22,507 nucleotides of DNA from Geobacter sp. UBA5608 (lineage in GTDB: Bacteria > Desulfobacterota > Desulfuromonadia > Geobacterales > Pseudopelobacteraceae): positions 1 through 22,507 of the forward strand of contig DIKW01000029.1 in the NCBI GenBank assembly GCA_002424705.1. Reading direction: 5' to 3'. Numbering within the stretch: the stretch's first letter is position 1; every line of letters starts with the position of its first letter. Shown here one piece after another: positions 14,447-21,826 of the stretch. The notes beneath the pieces were generated by a model. That model did not search any database. It saw nothing but the letters and a program-made list of their open reading frames with translations, and was not told the DNA's origin. The translations under genes were made by a program, and so were the position numbers.

Positions 14447-15448
14447 ATGAACCTGCAACGCCTTGTTCCGGTTGTCCTGATCGCCGCCAGCATCCTCCCT
14501 ACTGCCGTTTGCCGCGCAGCTGAAGCGGTGCCACAGAAGACGTCTGTTGCGGCTCCCAAGCCGTTGCCCGATCCAGTTGCACGCGTGAATGGCGTCCCGA
14601 TTGCGGCCGCTGACCTGAACAAGGCCTACAAGGCCCTGTCGGCGAGTCAGGGGGGCGCCCAGGTGCCGGCCGGCAAAGAGCAGGAAGCCCGCCAGTTCGT
14701 GTTGGATCAACTGATCACTGCGGAGCTGATGTATCAGTTTGCCCAAAAAACGCCGGTGCCTGATCTGACTAAGAAGATTGAAGATGCCGTTGCGCGGTTG
14801 AAGGGGCGTTTCAAGACAGAGGAAGAGTTTAGCAAAGGACTGGCCCAGCAGAATCTGTCAGAAAAGGAGCTGCGTGAACTGATCCGGCGTAATCTGGTGA
14901 TCGAGAACCATATTGAGCAGACCATCGCCTCCAAGGTTACGATCAGCGAGCAGGAGGTGCGGGCCTTTTACGACAACAACCCCGAGACCTTCACCATGCC
15001 GGAGCAGGTGCGGGCCAGCCACATCCTGATCATGGTTGATCAGCAGGCCGCCGAGGACGAAAAAAAGCGGGCCCGCGCCAAGGCAGACGATCTGCTGAAG
15101 CAGATCAAGACCGGGGCTGATTTTGCCAAGCTGGCCCAGGAGCATTCCGGTTGCCCCAGCAGCAAGCAGGGCGGTGATCTTGGCTTCTTTAGCAAGGGGC
15201 AGATGGTGAAGCCGTTCGAGGATGCTGCCTGGGCCATGAAGCCGGGCGAGGTGAGCGGTGTGGTGGAGACCCAGTTCGGCTATCACATCATCAAGCTGAC
15301 CGAGAAGCGGGCCAAAGACAAGATGCCCTTTGATGCCTTGAAGGGCCGCATTGAAGAGAGCCTCAAGCAGCGCAAGATCGGCGAGCAGGTTACTGCCCTG
15401 GTGGAGGCGGCTAAAAAGTCGGCCAAGATCGAGATGTTGCTGAAGTAA
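14447..15448 (+). CDS. Exported parvulin-type peptidyl-prolyl cis-trans isomerase (SurA/PpiC-like)
   Basis: This 333-residue protein has a signal peptide (about 1-24: basic MNLQR, hydrophobic core LVPVVLIAASILPTA, then Ala-rich sequence). The N-terminal chaperone-like region (about 41-185) resembles SurA_N: VARVNGVPIAAADLNKA at 44-60 is the usual start. One parvulin domain spans about 188-288, with RASHILIMVD (189-198), GGDLGFFSKGQMVKPFEDAA (242-261) and FGYHIIKLTEKR (277-288); H192 and H280 are the conserved active-site histidines. A lysine-rich helical tail follows. It likely works in the periplasm, helping outer-membrane or secreted proteins fold, which fits the secretin lipoprotein and large exported protein encoded next. 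The start is set by AGGAG at 14431-14435 and the signal peptide; in-frame sequence upstream is not conserved-looking. A terminator follows. Confidence 0.9.
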   Translation: MNLQRLVPVVLIAASILPTAVCRAAEAVPQKTSVAAPKPLPDPVARVNGVPIAAADLNKAYKALSASQGGAQVPAGKEQEARQFVLDQLITAELMYQFAQKTPVPDLTKKIEDAVARLKGRFKTEEEFSKGLAQQNLSEKELRELIRRNLVIENHIEQTIASKVTISEQEVRAFYDNNPETFTMPEQVRASHILIMVDQQAAEDEKKRARAKADDLLKQIKTGADFAKLAQEHSGCPSSKQGGDLGFFSKGQMVKPFEDAAWAMKPGEVSGVVETQFGYHIIKLTEKRAKDKMPFDALKGRIEESLKQRKIGEQVTALVEAAKKSAKIEMLLK

Positions 15449-15474
15449 CAACGCTGGCAGTGAGAAACAGACAC

Positions 15475-15514
15475 GGGGCCGTTATCTGATAGAGATGACG
15501 GCCCCTTCTTGCTT
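15475..15514 (+). terminator. Rho-independent terminator after the prolyl isomerase gene
   Basis: GGGGCCGT (15475-15482) pairs with ACGGCCCC (15498-15505), and ATC/GAT inside the loop can extend the stem. It is followed by TTCTTGCTT. It separates the isomerase gene from the secretin locus. Confidence 0.8.
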
Positions 15515-15536
15515 GATGAAAAAGTTCAGGTATAGT
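15509..15536 (+). promoter_or_regulatory. Possible promoter of the secretin locus
   Basis: A -10-like TATAGT (15531-15536, five of six consensus bases) has TTGCTT (15509-15514) 16 nt upstream. The -35 overlaps the tail of the preceding terminator. Transcription would start close to 15543, leaving a leader of only about 14 nt that is mostly the ribosome binding site. Confidence 0.4.
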
Positions 15537-15556
15537 TTTTGGCTGGAGGAGGGAAT

Positions 15557-17371
15557 ATGACACGTCATCTGCTGAGGTGGTATGCCTGCTGCGTTATACT
15601 GTTTGCGTCTGGTTGCGCCACCGCCCCACCCGTGTCGGTTGTCTTTTCCGATACCCCGCCCGAATCAACCGCCGAACATCTGTTTCCCCGGCATCTGTCA
15701 GTCGGACTCCCCGACCAGCATCTGCGCAAAGGGATTGCTGCACTTTATGCCAATGAGCTGCGCGAGGCATCTGCCCAGTTTAATCAGGCCCTCAGGCAAA
15801 ACCCCCAGAATTCACAATTGCAGCTGCTGAACGGCCTGGCCTACCATCTGATGGCCGAGGCAGGGGATACAAAACAGTATGAGCTGGCCAAGGTCGGTTA
15901 CCAGCTGGCACTCAAGTTCGACAAGAACAACTGGCTGGCAGCCATGCAGCTGGGCCGCCTGTACCTCAAGACCAAAAACTACCCCCTGGCCCAAGAAAAC
16001 TTTGCCTATGGCCTGCTGTATCAGCCGGATAATGCTGCCATGCTCTATGGTCTGGCCCAGGCCTCGTATTTTGCCCAGGATCTGACGACTGCCTCAGGCG
16101 CGATCAAGCGGGTCCAGCCGTTATTACCCGATGATCCCAACATCCTGGCAGCATCTGCCCTGATCGCCGCCGCCAGCGGAGAGACCGGTGGTGCGCAACG
16201 ATTTCTTGCTCTGTATCTGCAGCGCGAGACGCAGGCCACCCGCAGCGAGCGTGTTATTGAGCGGGTCAATGACTGGCTGAGGATTCACGAGGCCAGGCCG
16301 ATGATTGTACTGGCTGCAGATAGTTCTGAAGTGGTCAGCCCCCCGGCGCCGGACACGCTGAGCGCGCCAGTCGTAACCACCAGCGCTGCTGCTAGCCCAC
16401 CGGAAAAGCCGGGGCCACGCATGGCGATCATCGATGTGGTCATGATCCGGACTGAGGAAAATCAATCAACGAACAAGGGTGTCAACCTGCTGAATGGATT
16501 GACGCTGCAGTTTGGCGACACGAATGTCGAGTATAAGTATCAGTCATCTGAAACCCCTTCGTCGACTCGGTCTGCCACCGTCAACCTCAGTCTCAGTGGT
16601 TTAGCATACAATTTGAATATTTTTGATCTGGAAGAGGACAAGACCGAAGTGCTGGTGCGCCCCACATTGGTTGCGCTGGAGGGGCAGAAGTCGACCTTTT
16701 TCTCTGGTTCTCAGTTAAATATCGCCGTCAGCGGTCGTGACACCGGCAGTCTCGAAAAGGTCGACGTGGGCGTCAAGCTTGAGGTTACGCCGATCTTTAT
16801 CAGCGATGATATGCTGCAGATGAATGTCTCGGTGGGGCGTGCCTTTTTTGATTTGGGAGCGTCGGTCGGTACGTTTGACGAAAGTGTCAGGATTTCCAAG
16901 AATGAGGTGGAAGCAAATGTTGTGCTTAAGTTTGGACAGAGCCTGATATTGAGTGGCTTGCGAGAAAAACAGACCTCTGAGGTCAAGGATGGTGTGCCGA
17001 TTCTGAGGGACCTGCCGCTGGTACAGTATCTGTTTTCCAATGAACAGACATCAGACTACCACAAGTCGATTATCACCATCCTGACGCCACGACCGGTGAC
17101 ACCCGGCATCTATATCACCGCAGCACCTTCAAACGCCACTGCGCCACGCAACGAGGAGGCGTTCAACACGCCGTATCTGGAGGAGTTGCGTCGATCATCG
17201 ACAACCCTTTTGACCGCTGATGACAATATCAAGCAGATCATGCATCACCTCGGAAAACACCGCTCATTCAGGGAATTCCGTGAGACCGATCTGTTTGATT
17301 CAACCTGGTACGGTTCAACCGGGGATCTGAAGCAAATCCTTAAAAAGACGATCAGCTTTTTGTATTACTAA
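15557..17371 (+). CDS. TPR-containing lipoprotein with C-terminal secretin domain
   Basis: The 604-residue product starts with a lipoprotein-type signal, MTRHLLRWYACCVILFASGC, with C20 as the likely lipidated residue (lipobox A-S-G-C, slightly off consensus). Residues about 55-225 are TPR-like helical pairs, for example the repeats beginning near 57, 110 and 142. A proline/alanine-rich linker covers 255-287. Residues 288-512 resemble a secretin pore domain. VKLEVTPIFISDDMLQMNVS (406-425), NVVLKFGQSLILSGLREKQT (454-473) and GVPILRDLPLVQYLFS (479-494) match the conserved secretin core and its signature. The usual N0/N1/N3 periplasmic domains are not apparent. Secretins form outer-membrane rings for type II/III secretion and type IV pili; no such genes are nearby. 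GGAGGAGGG lies 5 nt before the ATG. It is probably co-transcribed with the next gene. Confidence 0.8.
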   Translation: MTRHLLRWYACCVILFASGCATAPPVSVVFSDTPPESTAEHLFPRHLSVGLPDQHLRKGIAALYANELREASAQFNQALRQNPQNSQLQLLNGLAYHLMAEAGDTKQYELAKVGYQLALKFDKNNWLAAMQLGRLYLKTKNYPLAQENFAYGLLYQPDNAAMLYGLAQASYFAQDLTTASGAIKRVQPLLPDDPNILAASALIAAASGETGGAQRFLALYLQRETQATRSERVIERVNDWLRIHEARPMIVLAADSSEVVSPPAPDTLSAPVVTTSAAASPPEKPGPRMAIIDVVMIRTEENQSTNKGVNLLNGLTLQFGDTNVEYKYQSSETPSSTRSATVNLSLSGLAYNLNIFDLEEDKTEVLVRPTLVALEGQKSTFFSGSQLNIAVSGRDTGSLEKVDVGVKLEVTPIFISDDMLQMNVSVGRAFFDLGASVGTFDESVRISKNEVEANVVLKFGQSLILSGLREKQTSEVKDGVPILRDLPLVQYLFSNEQTSDYHKSIITILTPRPVTPGIYITAAPSNATAPRNEEAFNTPYLEELRRSSTTLLTADDNIKQIMHHLGKHRSFREFRETDLFDSTWYGSTGDLKQILKKTISFLYY

Positions 17372-17444
17372 CGGCCCAGTTCAGCCGTCCGCAGCAGATA
17401 TCAAGCGCTTGCAGGCAAGCACCGTTGGAAAAAGGGGAGGCACG

Positions 17445-20288
17445 ATGAAAACTTCGTTCGTAGTGGTCGCATGTCTTACACTGCTGCTGGGGCTGTCAGC
17501 CACCCCTGTACAATCGGCGCTCTCTGCTGCTGATACGGGCAAGATCAAGGGAGCGCTGGACAAGATTCCGGCGCCGCTTGACACCTTGAAGCCTGATGAT
17601 TTTACGCTGGACGGGAAATCATATACGACAACGGTCACGCTGCTGAATCAGCAGGTCACCATCTACATCTACTTCCAGGATTCCAAGCCGGTGGTGGCGG
17701 CGGTGTTTCCTCTGGAGCTCAGCACCAAGCAGCTGATCGGCGACTTCATGCCGGCCATCGGCCTGGCAAACCCGGTGTTGTTTTGGAAGAAGGAGCCTGG
17801 CAGCCTCACCCGGTCTGGCATGCCGCCGGGGTTGAGAAAATCCCTTGAGGCGATCGGCATGCGTAGCGACCTGGCTGCGAATCGGCTGAATCTGTATGGA
17901 AAACTGAAGAGCGGCCTGCCGGTGGTGGTGCCGTCAGATCTCTTTGCCGGTATCGCCGTGGATAGGGAAAAGAAAAGCTACATACTCAGCGCTTCCATCA
18001 ACAAGGACTGGAGAGAGCCTTTTACGCTGGCTGATACAACCATGAAAGGCGGAACGGTCCTCGTTACCAAGGAAGGCGGCAAGGTTGAAGCCGTTGAAGC
18101 CTGGGGGACGGTGCAGGTTAAAAATAAGCCGTTTACCCTGTACTACAAGCAGGAAGGCCCCTTGGAGAGCCTCGGCTTTGACGCTGCCAAGCTATCACTG
18201 GATGATTTTTTTCTACTGCTGAATGTTGCCGGCAAGACCCTGGGGCTGCCCAAGTTTCCGTCTTCCGGGCTTCCCCTGCAGATGATAACTCTCGAAAACC
18301 CCGCCTATCAGACCTATAAAGATGCCAGTGCACCGCTCAATTTCGATACGATGCTGTTCAAGGGGAGTCAGGAGGGGGACAAGGTTGGTGAGGTGATCAC
18401 CCACGCCAAAGGCAAGATCTTCGGCCAGGCGGTGGCCCAGATCAACCTGAACGCATCCGGCGAGGCCGTAACCGGAGACGCTGCCGTTAACCTGGGGTTG
18501 GGACCGTTGCAGGCAGGCGCCGCAGCTTTTTACCTGCATGTCAGCAAGGATATCAAGGATCACCCGAAGATGGGGCTGAGCGTGAAGAAGAGTATTTTCG
18601 GTGATCTGGATCTTGTTGCCGCGAGCGATGGCCTCAAACTCGATGTACCGGCAGCCTGCCCATTGCGACCGATCGGTCTGAGCGCCACCATAACGGACCT
18701 GAGCCTTAAAGATTTTCCGATCAAGCCGGAGCTGGCTGATTGTTACAGCGCAGAGATTACCAAGGCCTTTAACGGGACCGTTGAAGTGGCCAGTGCCGCT
18801 GGTGAAGCGGTGGCCAAGGGAGCAGTTACGACAGCCAAGGCCCTGGGTGATGAGGCGGAGCAGGCCTACAAAAAGCTCCATGCCGAGCGGATAGAGGCTC
18901 TGGGCAAGGCGCTGATCAGTCACGCCACGGCAAAGGATGCTGTCAACGTGGCAAGTCACGCCCTCTCTGCGGCGGAATCCACGGCACGCAACCTGGTGAG
19001 CGAGATCGGCAAGCTTGACGATGAGATTGCAAAGCTGACGAAGGAGATCGGCAAGCTGCTGGAAAGCGCCTGGAATTATCTAACCGGACAGACCAAGTCA
19101 AAAAAACAGGCCGAAAAGAAGAAAAAGCAGGAAGAACGACGTAAGAAGCAGGTGGCACACGCCTCGGCGGTGCAAAAGGCAGCTCAGGCAAAGGCGGCTC
19201 TCGAAAAGGCGAAAGCCCAGCCGACCGAGATTCCCGGACCTAACCTGGATGCCGCGGTGATGGCAAAAGATCATGCCATGCTTGGTGAGCTGGCCCAGCA
19301 GGATGTTCAGGCGCAGATGGCTGTGTATGCAGCCGAAGAGCTGATCACCAAGCTCAAAGATGCCAATGAGCGTAAGAAGATGTTGCAGGCGGTGGATATA
19401 GAGGCCTTCAAGGCGGATCACGCTGCCGGGTTGGCTGAGGCATTCCCGACGCTAGCAGCGCTGTACACCAAGCAGAAAGATGGCAAGGTGCCGATGGAGC
19501 AACTGCTTGACCAGGCCAAGAACGATCTGCTTGAACGGGCAGTGCTGATCGATATAGAGGAAAAAGCCAGGGATATCCATCGGGATACCGTTGCTGCACT
19601 TCCCACCATGGCCTTTGATCTGCCGGTTAATCTGGTCTTTGGTGAGGGGGGCACTGCCCGTTGTCTGGAGGCGCCCACACGCTTCAATGTCGTGATTCCC
19701 ACTTCCCAGCTCAAGCTGGCAGCCTGCAACGGATCGCCGCGGCAGGTCTTTACCTTCACGGCCGCTGGCAAGCTGAAGTCTGGCAATTCCTGTCTGGTGG
19801 CGGTGAAGGATGCTGGCATAAAAGGCGATGGTCTGCTCCTGAACAAGGACTGTGCTCAGCCGATCCGTAGTGATCATCAGGGCATGATGGGCATGGGTAT
19901 GAGTATGAAAAAAGCTGAAAACTTTTTTATTGATCCGATCGGCGGGATCTTCAGTACCTACTTCCCGAATTCCGACGGCAGTAGTACGGTGACCTACATC
20001 ACTGCCACAAGCGACGGTGAACTGGGCTTTTCGCGTGACCCCAGGAAGCCGTTCGTGCCCCGTAATATCTGGCGACGGACTGCCGCTGCTGCCAGTGAAG
20101 ATTCCCAGTGGCACGTTGTCCCGGCTGACAAGACAGTCAAGGCCGCGCAGATAGCAGCGTTTCAGAAGATGATCGCAAAGCCGATGTCTCAAGCCAGGCG
20201 GACGGCGTTGAAGGAGCGGCCTCCCGTATCCAATCTCGCTCCGCTGCAGCTTGATGAGGCACTCGGCGGGAGGCTGCCGAAGCGGTAG
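17445..20288 (+). CDS. Large exported protein with coiled-coil middle and ricin-B-like C-terminal region
   Basis: I do not recognise this 947-residue protein as a named family. A signal peptide is clear (MKTSFVVVACLTLLLGLSAT, cleavage probably near residue 25). Residues about 30-450 look like repeated beta-rich segments containing GDLDLVAASDGLKLD-type strands and no obvious enzyme motif. Residues about 450-700 are alanine/lysine/glutamate-rich and predicted helical, with a strongly basic stretch near 548-570. From about 737, ARCLEAP, then LAAC, GNSCLVAVKDAG and LNKDC (C740, C761, C783, C803) resemble ricin-type beta-trefoil repeats with paired cysteines. Near 811-823 a Met/Gly-rich insert (HQGMMGMGMSMKK) interrupts them. 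A GGGGAGG at 17434-17440 fixes the ATG. It follows the secretin lipoprotein gene by 73 nt with no terminator between, so it may be a substrate or a partner. Confidence 0.72.
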   Translation: MKTSFVVVACLTLLLGLSATPVQSALSAADTGKIKGALDKIPAPLDTLKPDDFTLDGKSYTTTVTLLNQQVTIYIYFQDSKPVVAAVFPLELSTKQLIGDFMPAIGLANPVLFWKKEPGSLTRSGMPPGLRKSLEAIGMRSDLAANRLNLYGKLKSGLPVVVPSDLFAGIAVDREKKSYILSASINKDWREPFTLADTTMKGGTVLVTKEGGKVEAVEAWGTVQVKNKPFTLYYKQEGPLESLGFDAAKLSLDDFFLLLNVAGKTLGLPKFPSSGLPLQMITLENPAYQTYKDASAPLNFDTMLFKGSQEGDKVGEVITHAKGKIFGQAVAQINLNASGEAVTGDAAVNLGLGPLQAGAAAFYLHVSKDIKDHPKMGLSVKKSIFGDLDLVAASDGLKLDVPAACPLRPIGLSATITDLSLKDFPIKPELADCYSAEITKAFNGTVEVASAAGEAVAKGAVTTAKALGDEAEQAYKKLHAERIEALGKALISHATAKDAVNVASHALSAAESTARNLVSEIGKLDDEIAKLTKEIGKLLESAWNYLTGQTKSKKQAEKKKKQEERRKKQVAHASAVQKAAQAKAALEKAKAQPTEIPGPNLDAAVMAKDHAMLGELAQQDVQAQMAVYAAEELITKLKDANERKKMLQAVDIEAFKADHAAGLAEAFPTLAALYTKQKDGKVPMEQLLDQAKNDLLERAVLIDIEEKARDIHRDTVAALPTMAFDLPVNLVFGEGGTARCLEAPTRFNVVIPTSQLKLAACNGSPRQVFTFTAAGKLKSGNSCLVAVKDAGIKGDGLLLNKDCAQPIRSDHQGMMGMGMSMKKAENFFIDPIGGIFSTYFPNSDGSSTVTYITATSDGELGFSRDPRKPFVPRNIWRRTAAAASEDSQWHVVPADKTVKAAQIAAFQKMIAKPMSQARRTALKERPPVSNLAPLQLDEALGGRLPKR

Positions 20289-20322
20289 GTAGGCAGTAGG
20301 CCGTAGCTGATCGGCATGCGTA

Positions 20323-20366
20323 ACATGAAGGGCCGCCTTCCTGGAGGGGAGGGCGGCCCTTCATGT
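20323..20366. terminator. Bidirectional hairpin terminator between convergent genes
   Basis: A perfect 15-bp inverted repeat, ACATGAAGGGCCGCC (20323-20337) and GGCGGCCCTTCATGT (20352-20366), closes a 14-nt loop. It is 34 bases past the stop of the large exported protein gene and 16 bases past the stop of the convergent MuiA-like gene. No U-run follows on either strand, but the stem is long and GC-rich. Confidence 0.75.
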
Positions 20367-20382
20367 CTATCTGGCCGGGCGG

Positions 20383-21363
20383 TTAGTTTTGGTTTGAGAG
20401 GGTGACCAGGCCGTCGACCGCTGTGGGGGCAAACGCAACCACACCCAGGTACTCGCCCTGGTGGTAGATGGCTGCCTCGCCAGCAGGCAGGGAGCTGCCG
20501 GTCGTGTTGTGCAGCGCAATGGTGAAGCGGGTCAGTGGCCCGAGCGCGATCTGCTGCTGGGCTACCGGAAGCTGCCAGGTGATGAGCGGTGTGGCGTTAC
20601 CCTGCAGTAGCGGTGTGCTGCGTTGGGGCGGGCCATCGGATAATGAACCCAGCGTGACGCGGGCGGTATAACCGGCCGGGGGCATGGCTGCCTGTGCCAG
20701 TTGCGTCAAGCGGCCCGTGCCGCTGCCATCCAGTCGCAGTTCATAGCGAGGCTGCCAGCCGTTTCCGGCCAGCACTGCTGCGACCCTGACCCGCCCGTTG
20801 GCGGGGCTGACGGTAACGCGTGCGGTGGGCCCCCCGAGCGCACGCTTGGTCAGCTGGTCAATCCGGTTGACGATCCGCTTCAATTCCTGCTCGGTGCGAC
20901 GCCGGGCGGTGATGACCGCCTCCAGTTGAGCAATGGCAAAATCGGTCCCCTGGCGCACCGATGCCAGGGGGTCGGGATTGGTCTTGGTCTTGCGGGGCGC
21001 CTTGGAACTCTGCGACTTGGCGGCCGCCTCAAAGATGCCTTCTTTGGTGTCGAGGGCCTTGAGGCGATCTTCCAGACGTTCCTTCTGCTCAGTGAGCTGA
21101 TCCAGCTCCCGTTGGGCTTTGTCAGGCATCCTGAACGGCAGCAGCGCCACCTGTTCGATGCCGGTGTTGCCCAGCGGCGTGACGCGCAGGCTATTGTCGC
21201 GGATCGGCGCCGGCAACGCCAGTTCGGCAATCCCCTTGACGGCAAGCGCATCGACCTCGATCAATGAGCCGTCGCGGAAGGCGGTAAGCTCACGCTGGGC
21301 CGCTTCCCCAGCGCTACTAGCGACAAGAAACGTCAGTAGACAGATCGCGCTGCGCAGATTCAT
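20383..21363 (-). CDS. Small MuiA-like exported protein (DUF4140/DUF4139-type)
   Basis: This 326-residue protein has a signal peptide (about 1-22, ending in SSAGEAA). It has three further parts. An N-terminal beta domain (24-78: FRDGSLIEVDALAVKGIAEL, then LRVTPLGNTGIEQVALLPF) resembles DUF4140. A long charged coiled-coil follows (about 80-178), with basic PRKTKT in the middle. A C-terminal beta region (180-326) opens with ARVTVSPANGRVRVAAVLAG and GNGWQPRYELRLDGS, the pattern of DUF4139 in the mucoidy-inhibitor MuiA family. MuiA-like proteins are usually over 500 residues, so this is a short form lacking much of the C-terminal domain. The function of the family is not well established. The start overlaps the EVE gene stop (TGATG) and has GGGAGG upstream, so translation is coupled. 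Confidence 0.7.
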   Translation of the reverse strand: MNLRSAICLLTFLVASSAGEAAQRELTAFRDGSLIEVDALAVKGIAELALPAPIRDNSLRVTPLGNTGIEQVALLPFRMPDKAQRELDQLTEQKERLEDRLKALDTKEGIFEAAAKSQSSKAPRKTKTNPDPLASVRQGTDFAIAQLEAVITARRRTEQELKRIVNRIDQLTKRALGGPTARVTVSPANGRVRVAAVLAGNGWQPRYELRLDGSGTGRLTQLAQAAMPPAGYTARVTLGSLSDGPPQRSTPLLQGNATPLITWQLPVAQQQIALGPLTRFTIALHNTTGSSLPAGEAAIYHQGEYLGVVAFAPTAVDGLVTLSNQN

Positions 21364-21824
21364 CAGAGACCTCCCAGCTTCAGCAGGATACGAAACTGAT
21401 CTTCGGTGAGCGGTTGGATCGACAGTCGGCTGCGATTGACCAGCGGCATCTCCTGCAACAGCGGGTGCTGGCGGATCGTGGCCAGCAGCACCGGTTGGGG
21501 CAGGGGTTGGTCGGCCTGCACATCCACCATGTACCAGATCGGTTTGTCAGGTGACGCCTTGGGATCGAAATGGTCGCTGCCGGGGTCAAGGGCGGTGTGG
21601 TCGGGGTAGCCGGCCCGTGTCACCGTGCAGAGTCCCACGATAGCCGGTTCAGGGATCGAGCTGTGGTAGAACAGCACCTGGTCCCCAGCCTTGATCTCGT
21701 CCCGCAGGAAGTTGCGGGCCTGAAAGTTGCGGACACCGTCCCAATGCTCGGAGGCATTGGGACGGGACTGCAGGTCCTGAAAGGAGAAGCAGGTCGGTTC
21801 CGACTTGAAGAGCCAGTGGCGCAT
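21363..21824 (-). CDS. EVE domain-containing protein
   Basis: A complete EVE domain fills the 153 residues: MRHWLFKSEPTCFSFQDL (1-18), WDGVRNFQARNFLRDEIKAG (28-47), QVLFYHSS (49-56), AIVGLCTVTRAGYPD (61-75) and IWYMVDVQ (96-103). This matches bacterial homologues of thymocyte nuclear protein 1. EVE folds are related to PUA and YTH domains and are thought to read modified nucleotides such as methylated cytosine or adenine in DNA or RNA. The pocket residues W4, F6 and S8 of WLFKSEP are intact. The gene lies 2 nt downstream of the DUF1015 gene and overlaps the MuiA-like gene by a shared base. No restriction or defence genes are adjacent, so a housekeeping role is as likely as a defence role. Confidence 0.92.
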   Translation of the reverse strand: MRHWLFKSEPTCFSFQDLQSRPNASEHWDGVRNFQARNFLRDEIKAGDQVLFYHSSIPEPAIVGLCTVTRAGYPDHTALDPGSDHFDPKASPDKPIWYMVDVQADQPLPQPVLLATIRQHPLLQEMPLVNRSRLSIQPLTEDQFRILLKLGGL

Positions 21825-21826
21825 GG

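Noticed and set aside
17407..17420. Inverted repeat GCTTGC-AG-GCAAGC upstream of the large exported protein gene
   Set aside because: With a 2-nt centre it is too tight to form a hairpin. It could be an operator, but a 6-bp repeat is common by chance and nothing else supports it.
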